Source: Eubacteriales bacterium
Lineage (GTDB): Bacteria > Bacillota > Clostridia > Lachnospirales > Lachnospiraceae
Length of the DNA: 64,000 bases
Assembly (NCBI GenBank): GCA_030524745.1
Contig: JAUNGC010000012.1
Location: 1-64,000, forward strand
Direction: 5' to 3'
Below are positions 1 through 9,819 of the stretch, piece after piece. Both the position numbers and the translations under genes were made by a program. Below the pieces are notes generated by a model that did not search any database, was not told where the DNA came from, and saw only the letters and a list, made by a program, of their open reading frames with translations. The number at the start of each line of letters is the position of its first letter. The first letter of the stretch is position 1.

Positions 1-115
1 CTATAATAAATTTGAAAAATGAACAAGTGTATATTTGTGTGCGGATCGTGAATGGACACGGGAAAATCATGATGTTATGGGGCGTCCACAGAAAAAGGAA
101 AGAGAGGAAAACGCG

Positions 116-2692
116 TTGAGCAGCGTGCGAAATGAAAAAAAATTTTTTGAAAAACTTGCTACTTTTATTGTAGATAAAAGGAATCTGTTCTTTTTTCTTT
201 ATATTGTGATGCTGATCTTCTGCGTGATATCCACAGGATGGGTCAGCGTGTGCAACGACATTACGGCATATTTGTCGGATGAAACAGAGACGAAAAAGGG
301 ACTGAAGATCGTGGAGGAAGAACTGACCATGTACGGCACGGCCAGGGTCATGGTCTCCAATATCACGGCGGATATCGGGGAATCGCTGGCAGAGCAGATC
401 GGGGAGATCGAAGGCGTCAGCAGCGTGACGTTCGACAGGTCGGAGGAGCATTTTAAGGAATCCAGCGCGCTTTTTGACGTTACTTTTGCCGGAGAGACGG
501 CGGATGAGATCAGCGAAGAGGCGATGGTCGAAATGAAGGCCCTTTTGGAACCTTATACGGCCTACATAAACAGCGATGTCGGTTATTCCCTGGTGGATAT
601 GGTGGCATATGAGATGCTGGTCATTCTGATCGTGGCGGTTATTATCATTTTTCTTGTGCTTTTGATGACTTCCCGGTCTTATGCCGAACTGCCGGTGCTT
701 CTGATGACTTTTGGAGCGGCTGCGGTCATGAATATGGGTACGAACTACTGGTTCGGAGAGATTTCCTTTGTGTCCAATTCGGTGGCGGTGGTTTTACAAC
801 TGGCGCTGGCCATTGACTATGCGATCATTTTGTTGCATCGCTACATAGAAGAAAAGGCGACGCACGATACGAGGGAAGCATGTATTATTGCATTGGCGAA
901 TGCGATTCCTGCCATCTCCTCCAGCAGTCTGACCACAATTTCCGGATTGCTGGCCATGACGTTCATGCAGTTTAAGATCGGGTATGATCTGGGCATCGTG
1001 CTGATTAAAGCGATTTTTTTCAGTCTGCTTTCCGTTTTTACGCTGATGCCGGGACTTTTGATGTTGTTTGCCAACGCCATTGAAAAGACAAAACACAGAA
1101 GCTTTATCCCCAGGATTGACGCGTGGGGGAGATTTGTATATAAGACGCGCCGCATCGGCGTATGCGTGTTTCTGCTGCTTGTGGCGGGAGGCTTTTATTT
1201 TTCCATGAAGTGTCCCTTTTCCTACAGCTACAACAGCACGGTGACGGCCAGGATGAATGACAGTCAGGTTGCCCGGGTAAAAATTGAAGAATTGTTCGGC
1301 GCACAGAACATGATTGCAGTGCTGGTGCCGGGCGGGGATTATGAGAGTGAGAAGGCGCTGATTCGTCAACTGGAAGCTTACGATGAGGTGACCTCCGCCA
1401 TGGGCCTTGCCAGCATTGAGGCCATGGACGGCTATACGCTGACGGATAAGCTGACGCCGCGGCAGTTTTCTGAAATGACGGATATGGATTATGAAGTGGT
1501 GCAGCTCATTTATGCGGCCTATGCGGTCAACGATGAATCCTATGGCAAAATTATAGGAGGGCTTGACAGCTACGGCGTTCCGCTGATCGATATGTTTTTA
1601 TTCGTTTATGATCAGGTGCAGGACGGCGTGGTGACGCTGGACGGGGAAATGGGAAACGAACTGGATGAAATGTGCAGCCAGCTTATGAACGCGAAAAAGC
1701 AGATGCAGGGAGAAAATTATTCCTGCCTGGTGGCCTATCTGGATCTGCCGGAGGACAGCGAGGAAACCTTCGCTTTTCTGGACACGATTCATCGGGAAGC
1801 CGAAAAATATTATGATGCGGATCAGGTTTATCTGATGGGAAATTCCACCAGCGCATATGATCTGGCAAAGTCTTTTGAGCGGGATAACATTCTGGTGAGC
1901 GTGCTTTCCATCGTGTTCGTCATTATTGTGCTTTTAATTACGTTTCGGTCGGTAGGACTTCCGGTGCTGCTGATTCTGGTGATTCAGGGCAGTATCTGGC
2001 TGAACTTTTCCGTTCCGGCGCTGACCGATACGCCGCTGTTTTTCCTGGGGTATCTGATCGTGACGGCGATTCAGATGGGCGCTAACATCGACTATGCGAT
2101 CGTGATTTCCACCTGGTATGCGGAACTGAAAGAAAAAATGTCAAAAAAGGAAGCGATCATACAGACGCTGACGCTGTCCTTTCCCACGGTTATGACTTCG
2201 GGAGTGATCATGGCGTCTTCGGGGCTGCTGATCGGAATGATTACAACAGAGCCGGTCATTTCGGTGCTGGGCGTCTGCGTGGGAAGAGGAACCGTGATTT
2301 CTATGGTCATGGTTATGCTGATTTTGCCGCAGCTTTTGGTGCTTGGGGATGCGCTTGTGGAAAAGACGCGTTTTTCCATCAAAACGCCGGAACTTGTCAG
2401 AACCGGGAAAAATGTCGGTACCATGTTCGTAAACGGCCATGTGCGCGGAAAAATTTCGGGCGTAGTGGATGCTAATATGTACGGTGTGATTCATGGAGAA
2501 GTGTCTGCAATGATGGATATTGGCGCGGTATCGGAAGAAAACGGGCAGAAAAAAACTGCCGGGCCGCAGGAATCGGACAGCGCGGACAGGACGCAGGAAA
2601 CGGTTCATCAAAAGGAGCAGGACAGTGCAGCGCAGCAACAGGAGCAGTGCGGCGCGGCTAAGCGGCAGAGCAAAGAAGGAGACCGGCTATGA
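116..2692 (+). CDS. MMPL/RND-family membrane exporter
   Basis: An 858-residue polytopic membrane protein of the MMPL branch of the RND superfamily, expected to export lipids or hydrophobic compounds using the proton gradient. The layout is typical. One membrane helix lies near residues 23-42, followed by an extracytoplasmic domain, then a block of helices (about 160-320), a second extracytoplasmic domain starting near 370, and a second helix block (about 610-760). Both helix blocks carry the family-like sequences QLALAIDYAIILLHRY and QMGANIDYAIVISTWY, with a conserved Asp in the putative proton path. The last 90 or so residues are hydrophilic and Gln/Glu-rich. I place the start at TTG 116 because AGAGAGG ends 8 bases upstream and the protein then begins just before the first helix; ATG 77 is the alternative. 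Its stop overlaps the start of the next gene (ATGA), so the two products are probably made together. Confidence 0.88.
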   Translation: MSSVRNEKKFFEKLATFIVDKRNLFFFLYIVMLIFCVISTGWVSVCNDITAYLSDETETKKGLKIVEEELTMYGTARVMVSNITADIGESLAEQIGEIEGVSSVTFDRSEEHFKESSALFDVTFAGETADEISEEAMVEMKALLEPYTAYINSDVGYSLVDMVAYEMLVILIVAVIIIFLVLLMTSRSYAELPVLLMTFGAAAVMNMGTNYWFGEISFVSNSVAVVLQLALAIDYAIILLHRYIEEKATHDTREACIIALANAIPAISSSSLTTISGLLAMTFMQFKIGYDLGIVLIKAIFFSLLSVFTLMPGLLMLFANAIEKTKHRSFIPRIDAWGRFVYKTRRIGVCVFLLLVAGGFYFSMKCPFSYSYNSTVTARMNDSQVARVKIEELFGAQNMIAVLVPGGDYESEKALIRQLEAYDEVTSAMGLASIEAMDGYTLTDKLTPRQFSEMTDMDYEVVQLIYAAYAVNDESYGKIIGGLDSYGVPLIDMFLFVYDQVQDGVVTLDGEMGNELDEMCSQLMNAKKQMQGENYSCLVAYLDLPEDSEETFAFLDTIHREAEKYYDADQVYLMGNSTSAYDLAKSFERDNILVSVLSIVFVIIVLLITFRSVGLPVLLILVIQGSIWLNFSVPALTDTPLFFLGYLIVTAIQMGANIDYAIVISTWYAELKEKMSKKEAIIQTLTLSFPTVMTSGVIMASSGLLIGMITTEPVISVLGVCVGRGTVISMVMVMLILPQLLVLGDALVEKTRFSIKTPELVRTGKNVGTMFVNGHVRGKISGVVDANMYGVIHGEVSAMMDIGAVSEENGQKKTAGPQESDSADRTQETVHQKEQDSAAQQQEQCGAAKRQSKEGDRL

Positions 2693-5600
2693 GGAGAAGA
2701 AGAAAAAGTATGTATCAGGCGGCCGCGCTGGCGACAGCTTTCATCTGTGCCATGTACGGCCCGGTTTGCGCCGGGGCGGCAGGAACGGTATACGCGGCGG
2801 AAACAGAGACCGGCGAGCAGTTCTGGAAGAAGGATGCGTGCGCCGGTGAGGCCGTTGCTCAGGAGAGTATCGTCAAAATTCTGACGGTGGCGGATTTGGA
2901 ATCTCTGGCGCAGCAATGCACGCTGGATCAGTGGTCCGTGGGGAAATTTGTGGTTCTGGAGGCGGATCTCGATCTCACAGACAGCGATTTTGAATGTATT
3001 CCGACCTTTGGCGGGACCTTTGACGGAAACGGACATACGATATCCGGTTTTTCCATGACCGGAAGCGGAGATGTGAACGGATTTTTCCGTTATGTGCAGG
3101 AAAGCGGAACTGTAAAGAATCTCAGCGTTTCAGGCGAAGTGGCGCCGGAGGGGCACCGGGATATGACCGGAGGTCTGGTCGGAAACAACAAAGGAATGCT
3201 GAATAATTGCAGTTTTACGGGAACGGTGAAAGGAAAAAACAGGGCCGGCGGCATTGCAGGCATCAATGAGGCGCAGGGGAAGATTTATAACTGCAGTTTT
3301 GAGGGAGATTTGACCGGCGAACATTATGCGGGCGGAATCGTCGGAGAAAATCTGGGCAGCGTAGTTCGCTGCAGGAATCTTGGTACAGTCAATATCACAG
3401 AAGTGAAGGTGAGCAGCGAGATCAGCGAATTCGGGCTGGAAATGCTGGGACAGACCGATATGGTGAGCAACGTACCGGCCAGCACGGACGTGGGCGGCAT
3501 TGCCGGCGTCTCCAGCGGCATTTTACAGAGTTGTGAAAACGCCGGAGATGTGGGGTATCCCCATACGGGTTATAACGTGGGAGGAATTGCGGGACGGCAA
3601 TCCGGTTATCTGGATGGCTGTACCAATTCCGGAACGATCAATGGCCGTAAAGACGTTGGCGGCATTGTAGGGCAGTTTGAACCGGAGGTGACGCTCCAGT
3701 TTGAGCCGGGCATGCTGGGGGATCTTTTTACGGAACTGGAAGTGTTGCAGGGCTTGATCGATACGACGATTCAGGACGCGAAGGGAATCTCCTCTTCTAT
3801 ATCCGGCAGTATACAGGGATTGGCCGACAGTACGAAAAATGTCAAGAATGCCACGCAGGGACTGTCGGACAGCATGATCGGCTGGGCGGATGAAAATCTG
3901 GAAGCGATCAATGATTTCTCGGCGCGCCTTTCCTGGGCGATCGATCAGATGGTTCCGGCGGCGGACGATATGACGGATTCTCTGCATTCCATGAGCGATG
4001 CGGCGGGACTCCTTTCCGATGCAATAGGGGAAGGCAAAGACATGATCGGATCCGCGGGCGATGCGATGGCGGGAATTAAAGATGCGCTTGCGGAAGCGGG
4101 GGAAGCCGCAGAAGAGATGAATGCCGCGCTGAAGGAATTGGGAGAAACGATCGGTAATGATGAAGAAGTGCAGAAAATGATTGAGGCGCTCATCGCAAGC
4201 CTGATAAAGCAGGGCGATTCGTTTGCGGATTTGGGCGGGCTGATTGAGGACCTTGCAAAAAGCGGCGAATTCGATGAGGCGCAGGCAAAACGATTGAGCA
4301 ATTTGGGTCAGGCTTACAAAAACTTCGGCTCCGCTTTCAGGGATCTTGCGGATGTTCTGAAAGGAGTCACGGTGGAAAACGGCAAAATGACCGGGGCCGA
4401 AGGGCTGACGGCTGCGGCCGACCGGGTGGCACAGGCCGGGAAGGAACTTCAGATAGCGGGAGACGCCGCGGCAGGAGGTTTTGCGGCTGAAGAAAACGGA
4501 AGCGGCACGGAGGCGCTGGATGCCTATGCGCAGATGCAGAAAGAAACGGCGGAACTTGAAATAATGCTGCAGGAGGTATCTGATCTGTTTGAAGATCTGG
4601 AAGCGGCAGGGGAAAGCGGCGGGACGGCAGATACTATTTCAGAAAAACTGAATACGATACAGGAAAAAACGCAAGATATTACAAACATTCTGAATGAAGT
4701 AGAAGCGGCGGCGAAGAACGAGGAGGAAGACGGCAGCCTGCGAGAGGCGGCGGAAGAAGCGCGGCAGCAGCTTGCGTTGATCGAGCAGACGGCGGAGACG
4801 CTGGCGCAGCGGCTGTGCGAGGCGTCTGCAGGAAGCGAAGCGATGGCCGGATATGAAGAAGAACAGGAAAACGGGAGCAACGGCGGAGACGAAAATGCGG
4901 CCGCTTTGGAAGACGGGGCATATTTTGCATTGGAAAGCGTGACGGAAGGCGGACAGGATCCTGCGGAAGGCAGAGAAAACGGCGGGCAGGATAATCCGGA
5001 AGATCCGGATAATTCAGAAGAATCGGGCAAACCGGGAGATCCGGATAATTCAGAAGAACCGGGCAAACCAGAAGATCCGGACAATCCGCCAACGCTTGAT
5101 GATGTGAATTGGGATGTGATTTTGGAAAATATCCAGGGAGCCTGGAAGGATGCAAAAGAAAAGCTGGATCCGGCGATGGAAAAACTGCTTGGTTCTGTGG
5201 ATCGCATCGGTGAAAGTCTGGAAGATCTGATCGAGGCAGGAAATAAAGGAACTGCGGCGTTGGGAACGCTTTCCAAGGCTTCCGCAAAGATGAAAGACAG
5301 TTTCCGTTCCATGTCGTCCGCAGCGAATGCAATCCGGAGTACGCTGTCCGGGCTGGCCGGGAAGCCTGCGATTCAGTTTACACCGCTGGATTCCCGGATT
5401 ACGGTGCAAAAGGACGCGCTGGATGTTGCATTGGACGATATGACTGTCAAACTGGATCAACTCAACAATACGATGACGGTATCTTCGGACGTGATGCTCA
5501 GGGATATGGAAGCGATCAACCGGCAGTTCGGCGTGATTATACGCGTACTGAAACAGAGCAATGAGAAGGAGACAGAAGGGATTGAAGACCGCATTGTGGA

Positions 5601-6891
5601 CGTTTCCGATGAAGAAGAGATCGGAGAACAGGCGGAAGGCTGCGTGTCAGGCTCTGTAAATGCAGGAAGCATTTGCGGCGATGTGAATGTCGCGGGTATC
5701 GTCGGCGCGATGGCGATTGAATATGACTTTGATCCGGAAGATGATTTGACGAAAGTGGGAGAAAGTTCAACGGATTTTTCCTGGCTGACCAGCGCAGTGC
5801 TGTCCGGCTGTAAAAATACCGGCGAGATCACTGCGAAAAAGGACTGTGTCGGCGGCATTGTGGGCCGCATGGACATGGGGAAGGTGAACGATTGCGAAAA
5901 CTACGGCGAAGTGCAAAGCAGCGGCGGAAATTATGTGGGCGGCGTCGCCGGGGCTTCTTACGCGGCGATTCGGGACAGTTGGGCGAAGTGCGTTCTGTCC
6001 GGTACGGACTTTGTGGGCGGCATCGCCGGTCTGGGAACCACGATCACAAACTGCCATTCGCTGGTGGAAATTGCGGAAAGCAGTGCATTTACGGGAACGA
6101 TAGCCGGAAAACTTTCGGAAGACGGCGAACTTGCAGACAATACCTTTGTACATAAAAAACTGGCCGGGGTGGACGGTATCAGTTACGCCGGACAGGCGGA
6201 ACCGGTAGCGTATGACGAACTGCTTTCCGACAGCGGGACGCCGGAAAAATTTAAGGAATTTGAACTGACCTTTATGGCGGACGGTGAATTGGTATCCGTC
6301 GTGAAATTCCAGTATGGCAAGGGAATCTCAAGCCTGCCCGAGATTCCGGCAAAAGAGGGCTACTCTGCGAAATGGCCGGATCTGGACTATTCCTGCCTGA
6401 CCTTCAGCCAGATCGTGGAAGCGGAATATACAGCCTATGAATCGGCCCTTTCTGCCGGTGGTGAAATTCCGGAACTGCTGGTGGACGGAAGCTTCAGCAG
6501 CGAAGCCGTGATTGAAGATGAGACGCAGGAACTGACTGTTACGGACACAAAGGGAAGAGAGCATACGGGAACTGCAGTTACCGTGAGGGTGAAAGACCCT
6601 GTGCTGGAAGAAATCTCTTATACGGTGCATTACCGGCTGCCGGAAGACAAAAAGAACTATCGGCTCTGGGTAAAGACGCCGGAGGGATGGGAAAAGTGCG
6701 ATTATGATACGGACGGAGCATATCTGCTGTTAAAGCATGAAGGGGAGGAAGTCACTTTCCTTCTGGAAGCGTATCAGATCCCGTGGGGGATTGCGATCGC
6801 GCTGGCTGCAGCCGCGGCCGCGGTATTGTTTATTGTTGCGGTGCTGAGAATAAAAAAACGGAAGGCGGCAGGAAAGAGAAAAGAGAAATGA
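2689..6891 (+). CDS. Giant secreted membrane-anchored protein with GLUG repeats
   Basis: A 1400-residue surface protein. An N-terminal signal peptide (Arg-rich start, hydrophobic core, AGA/YAA cleavage region near residues 30-38) is followed by a first block of GLUG-type repeats (about 150-340; units such as GGLVGNNKGMLNNCSF and GGIAGINEAQGKIYNCSF). A long Ala/Glu/Lys-rich, probably coiled-coil region runs from about 345 to 985, broken by an acidic Pro/Asp/Asn linker. A second GLUG block follows (about 985-1155), then an InlB-type beta repeat (about 1187-1230) and a C-terminal membrane helix (about 1364-1388) ending in a Lys/Arg-rich tail. The long helical part resembles YhgE/Pip-like proteins that often sit beside MMPL exporters, which is recalled family knowledge and not a search result. 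The gene overlaps the exporter gene by 4 bases and has its own SD (AAGGAGA). A role as partner or surface adaptor of the exporter is inference. Confidence 0.8.
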   Translation: MRRRRKSMYQAAALATAFICAMYGPVCAGAAGTVYAAETETGEQFWKKDACAGEAVAQESIVKILTVADLESLAQQCTLDQWSVGKFVVLEADLDLTDSDFECIPTFGGTFDGNGHTISGFSMTGSGDVNGFFRYVQESGTVKNLSVSGEVAPEGHRDMTGGLVGNNKGMLNNCSFTGTVKGKNRAGGIAGINEAQGKIYNCSFEGDLTGEHYAGGIVGENLGSVVRCRNLGTVNITEVKVSSEISEFGLEMLGQTDMVSNVPASTDVGGIAGVSSGILQSCENAGDVGYPHTGYNVGGIAGRQSGYLDGCTNSGTINGRKDVGGIVGQFEPEVTLQFEPGMLGDLFTELEVLQGLIDTTIQDAKGISSSISGSIQGLADSTKNVKNATQGLSDSMIGWADENLEAINDFSARLSWAIDQMVPAADDMTDSLHSMSDAAGLLSDAIGEGKDMIGSAGDAMAGIKDALAEAGEAAEEMNAALKELGETIGNDEEVQKMIEALIASLIKQGDSFADLGGLIEDLAKSGEFDEAQAKRLSNLGQAYKNFGSAFRDLADVLKGVTVENGKMTGAEGLTAAADRVAQAGKELQIAGDAAAGGFAAEENGSGTEALDAYAQMQKETAELEIMLQEVSDLFEDLEAAGESGGTADTISEKLNTIQEKTQDITNILNEVEAAAKNEEEDGSLREAAEEARQQLALIEQTAETLAQRLCEASAGSEAMAGYEEEQENGSNGGDENAAALEDGAYFALESVTEGGQDPAEGRENGGQDNPEDPDNSEESGKPGDPDNSEEPGKPEDPDNPPTLDDVNWDVILENIQGAWKDAKEKLDPAMEKLLGSVDRIGESLEDLIEAGNKGTAALGTLSKASAKMKDSFRSMSSAANAIRSTLSGLAGKPAIQFTPLDSRITVQKDALDVALDDMTVKLDQLNNTMTVSSDVMLRDMEAINRQFGVIIRVLKQSNEKETEGIEDRIVDVSDEEEIGEQAEGCVSGSVNAGSICGDVNVAGIVGAMAIEYDFDPEDDLTKVGESSTDFSWLTSAVLSGCKNTGEITAKKDCVGGIVGRMDMGKVNDCENYGEVQSSGGNYVGGVAGASYAAIRDSWAKCVLSGTDFVGGIAGLGTTITNCHSLVEIAESSAFTGTIAGKLSEDGELADNTFVHKKLAGVDGISYAGQAEPVAYDELLSDSGTPEKFKEFELTFMADGELVSVVKFQYGKGISSLPEIPAKEGYSAKWPDLDYSCLTFSQIVEAEYTAYESALSAGGEIPELLVDGSFSSEAVIEDETQELTVTDTKGREHTGTAVTVRVKDPVLEEISYTVHYRLPEDKKNYRLWVKTPEGWEKCDYDTDGAYLLLKHEGEEVTFLLEAYQIPWGIAIALAAAAAAVLFIVAVLRIKKRKAAGKRKEK
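4996..5091 (+). repeat. 36-bp tandem repeat encoding a Pro/Asp/Asn/Glu linker
   Basis: Two full 36-bp units and a partial third encode 12-residue repeats of the form PEDPDNSEESGK / PGDPDNSEEPGK / PEDPDNPP. They form an acidic flexible linker between the helical region and the downstream domain of the GLUG protein. Such in-frame repeats can change copy number by slippage. Confidence 0.85.
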
Positions 6892-6958
6892 CGGATGCGG
6901 CATGCAAGAACCCGACCGGGAATTCATAGAATGAAGATAAAAAGCAGGCAGGAAATAT

Positions 6959-7138
6959 TTGAGCAATCTGGTTCATTATCTATGGAGAAATGATTACGCG
7001 TCGCAGGAGGAGTACGAAAAAGAGAAAGAACGATACAGACAGTACGGATTCCGGATAGTTACCTATCAGGATGGAGAAAAAAAGAATATTCATGAGGCGC
7101 TGAAAAAGGTCATGCAAAATCATCTGGAAGCGGACTGA
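6959..7138 (+). CDS. Small hypothetical protein (59 aa)
   Basis: A 59-codon frame starting at TTG 6959, with CAGGAA about 5 bases upstream and stop TGA at 7136-7138. The product is charged and soluble: an aromatic start (SNLVHYLWRND), a Glu/Lys-rich helix (EEYEKEKERYRQYGF), and a beta-like stretch (RIVTYQDGEKK) before a helix (IHEALKKVMQNH). The composition is protein-like and the frame ends just before the recombinase leader. I do not recognise the family. The gap to the GLUG gene is 67 bases, so it may be the last gene of that transcript. The TTG start makes it easy to miss. Confidence 0.55.
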   Translation: MSNLVHYLWRNDYASQEEYEKEKERYRQYGFRIVTYQDGEKKNIHEALKKVMQNHLEAD

Positions 7139-7178
7139 TAGAAATGTGCGCATCCGTATGAATGGATTCATGGGACAT

Positions 7179-7229
7179 ATCCCCCCTGGCGATATCATAT
7201 ATTTACATTGTGATATGGCTTGGGGGGAT
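7179..7229 (+). promoter_or_regulatory. Hairpin enclosing the recombinase ribosome-binding site
   Basis: ATCCCCCC (7179-7186) is complementary to GGGGGGAT (7222-7229), and the inner GATATCA pairs with TGATAT. The G-run is the only SD candidate for the recombinase ATG at 7236, so folding would hide it. It could be a translational switch or a trace of the element's attachment site. Confidence 0.5.
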
Positions 7230-7235
7230 TGTTGT

Positions 7236-9125
7236 ATGATCGCTGGGTATACACGCTTATCAAGGGACGATGACAGGCGCAATTATGTCTCCATTGAGAA
7301 CCAGAAGCTGATTATCTCTCAGTATGCGTCGCAGCAAGGAATAACGGTCGACCGGTGGTATGAAGACGACGGCGTTTCCGGCTATATTTTTGACAGACCC
7401 GGATTCTGTCAGATGATGAAAGATCTTGACCGGGAACTGGATACGGTTATTGTGAAAGACTTTTCGCGTTTGGGCCGTCACAATGCCAAAGTTCTCCTCC
7501 TGCTGGATGAATTTCAGGAAAGGGAGAAGCGCCTTATTGCGATCGACGATCGTTATGACTCGGAAAATCCGGAAGATGATACGATAGGCATAAAAACCTG
7601 GTTTAATGAAAAATATGTAAAGGATACCAGCAAAAAAATCCGGGCGGCGGTGGGAGCCAGGCAGAGGGCGGGAACGCTGCTGATGCAGCCGCCCTTCGGA
7701 TACAGGAGAAACAAAAAGAAGAAGGAAATCATAGAAATTGCGCCCAAAGAAGCGGAGTATGTCAGGATGATTTTCGACGTGTACATCGCAGGAGCGGGAT
7801 ATAGAAAAACGGCGGATTATCTGACGGAAAGCGGCATTCCCACTCCGTCCATGATACGGCTGGAAAACGATCTGGAAGAAGGCAGATGTACAAAGCGGCG
7901 CGTGGCGGATACGTGGTCAGCCGGGATGGTGAAAGACCTGCTGGATAATGATTTTTATACCGGCACCTTGCGGCTGCATAAGCGGGCCAGAACCACCGTT
8001 CACGGAAAAGACAGGCGGATTCCCAAAGAAGACCAGTATGTTTTTGAGAATCACCATCCGGCGATTGTGGATAGAACTACGTTCGATCTGGTGCAGGAAA
8101 TGAAGGAAAAGCGCGACAGAAACAGCTATCACGGAAGCAGAGGCAACTGGACGGGCGCGGACAATCCGAATCCGTTTGGCGGCTGTTTGTTCTGCAAAGA
8201 CTGCGGGAGCCGCCTGACGCCGATCAGGCGGCGGACGACGAAACAGGAACAGAAATATTATATTTGCAGCACATACAACAGGAAGGGACGCCGCTATTGC
8301 GCCGGCGCGCATCTGATTGAAGAGCGCGACTTGATGAAAGAAGTGATGAATTATCTGCGGTTGTGCAGAATTTGTATGCACAAGGAGATGGCGTCGTACG
8401 ATATGGAGAAACCGGGACATGAAAGAAAATCTGCGGAGAAAAAAAGGGAAGAACTCCAAAGCGCGGTCGAAGAGCAAAAAATTCTGTTAAAAACATTGCT
8501 CGCTCAGAAAATAAGAGACTTATCGGCGATGCCGGACAATCAGGAGCCGGTGAAAGAAAGCTACGATATTTTACAAAAAGAAATAACGGCCCGCATTCTG
8601 GGATTGGAAGAACGGCTTGAGCGGCTCAAAAACGCCGGACAAAAGGCGGGGTGTGAAAAAGAAGAGCCAAAGACGGCGTCCGGGGTCATGGACAGGATTC
8701 TTGAGGAGGGGACGCTGAACCGTAAAGATATGGAACTGCTGATCGAACGGATCACTGTCGATGAAAACGGCTTCCCGGAGATCGCATTGAGATATGGCCT
8801 GCCGGATTTGGCGCGGGAGACCCTGAAGACGGAACTTAACAGGGAAGAAAATGAAAGGATTCTGGCGGTCATGAGACTTGCGGCAAAGGAAAAGAGAGGC
8901 TTTCTGTCGGTGAAATCCCTGTCGGAAAAATTATCGGAAACAGGGCGTAAAAAAACGCAAAAATCGGTACTGCCTTATATCGGGATGATGCTGGACATGG
9001 GAATCATAGTGAAAAGCGATAATCCGCGCAGACCTTATACGATTGTAAAGAAAGCCGGCGAGATAGAACGGATCATGGAGGCATTTTGCAAAGACAACGG
9101 ACTATGCGCCGCACATAAGGATTGA
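7236..9125 (+). CDS. Large serine recombinase
   Basis: A 629-residue site-specific recombinase of the large serine family. The N-terminal resolvase domain begins IAGYTRLSRDD, with Ser9 as the expected nucleophile, and continues with VKDFSRLGRH. Next come the recombinase domain (about 165-290; QPPFGYRRNKKKK, YTGTLRLHKRARTT) and a zinc ribbon (CKDCGSRL ... YYICSTYNRKGRRYC). A Lys/Glu-rich coiled coil (about 390-480) precedes a C-terminal extension. ATG 7236 is chosen because the catalytic domain starts exactly there and a G-rich SD precedes it by 6 bases; frames open further upstream lack domain sequence. Such proteins move phages, Tn4451-like mobilizable elements and sporulation elements. No cargo or clear att pair was found. 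The gene abuts a broken transporter gene, which suggests it or its element inserted there. Confidence 0.9.
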   Translation: MIAGYTRLSRDDDRRNYVSIENQKLIISQYASQQGITVDRWYEDDGVSGYIFDRPGFCQMMKDLDRELDTVIVKDFSRLGRHNAKVLLLLDEFQEREKRLIAIDDRYDSENPEDDTIGIKTWFNEKYVKDTSKKIRAAVGARQRAGTLLMQPPFGYRRNKKKKEIIEIAPKEAEYVRMIFDVYIAGAGYRKTADYLTESGIPTPSMIRLENDLEEGRCTKRRVADTWSAGMVKDLLDNDFYTGTLRLHKRARTTVHGKDRRIPKEDQYVFENHHPAIVDRTTFDLVQEMKEKRDRNSYHGSRGNWTGADNPNPFGGCLFCKDCGSRLTPIRRRTTKQEQKYYICSTYNRKGRRYCAGAHLIEERDLMKEVMNYLRLCRICMHKEMASYDMEKPGHERKSAEKKREELQSAVEEQKILLKTLLAQKIRDLSAMPDNQEPVKESYDILQKEITARILGLEERLERLKNAGQKAGCEKEEPKTASGVMDRILEEGTLNRKDMELLIERITVDENGFPEIALRYGLPDLARETLKTELNREENERILAVMRLAAKEKRGFLSVKSLSEKLSETGRKKTQKSVLPYIGMMLDMGIIVKSDNPRRPYTIVKKAGEIERIMEAFCKDNGLCAAHKD

Positions 9126-9135
9126 AATTTACATT

Positions 9136-9720
9136 TTGGAGCGTCTGCCAGGCGGTATGCCGGAACTGGTTTTTGAATATATTTTAAAACAACACGGGAT
9201 CGATCCCAAAACAGATCTGGCGATCGACCAGAGCATTGATTTTGGCTCCACGGCGGCAGCTTTTTCCGGCGGGCAGGGAGATTTCACCGTGGAATTTGAG
9301 CCTCACGCCACAGCGCTGGAGCAAAAGGGAGACGGCTATGTGGTGGCGTCTTTGGGAGAAGATTCCGGTTATGTGCCCTACACCGCCTTTTCCGCGAAAA
9401 AGAGTTATATAGAGGAAAATCCCGAAGTGATTCAGGCGTTCACAAACGCGCTGCAAAAAGGAATGGACTATGTGGCGGAGCATACGCCGGAAGAAATTGC
9501 GGCCAGCATCCAGCCGCAGTTTGCGGAAACGGACATCGAAACATTGACGGCGATCGTGAGCCGGTATTACGAGCAGGACACCTGGAAAAAGGATTTGATT
9601 TTCCGGGAAGACGCTTTTACGTTGCTGGAAGATATTCTGGAAGAGGGCGGCGAACTTTCACAGCGGGTACCGTATGAAGAACTGGTGACAACCGAGTTTG
9701 CCGAAAAAGCGGCGGAATAA
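9136..9720 (+). pseudogene. 3' half of an ABC transporter substrate-binding protein gene (NMT1/SsuA-like)
   Basis: About 194 codons that read as the second half of a periplasmic-binding-fold lipoprotein of the NMT1/THI5/SsuA-like class. GGMPELVFEYILKQHGIDP is a typical mid-protein segment, followed by GQGDFTVEFEPHATALEQ and VPYTAFSAKKSYIEENPEVIQAFTN (shown here in parts). An intact protein would be about 320-340 residues with a signal peptide; here there is neither signal peptide nor N-terminal lobe. Homology starts within a few codons of the recombinase stop (9123-9125), so the break coincides with that junction. The missing 5' half is not found upstream. A short protein from TTG 9136 could be made but could not be secreted. 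No permease or ATPase gene is adjacent. Confidence 0.75.
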
Positions 9721-9819
9721 AACTGCAAAAGCATGACATAATAGAAATCATATCGGATAAACGAATGGCAGGTTTCTTTTGGGGTCAAAAAGGATGCCTG
9801 CCATATTTGAAGGAGTTGT

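Noticed and set aside
4996-5091. CRISPR-like repeat
   Set aside because: The units are contiguous, in frame and protein-coding with no spacers; no CRISPR array was found in the window.
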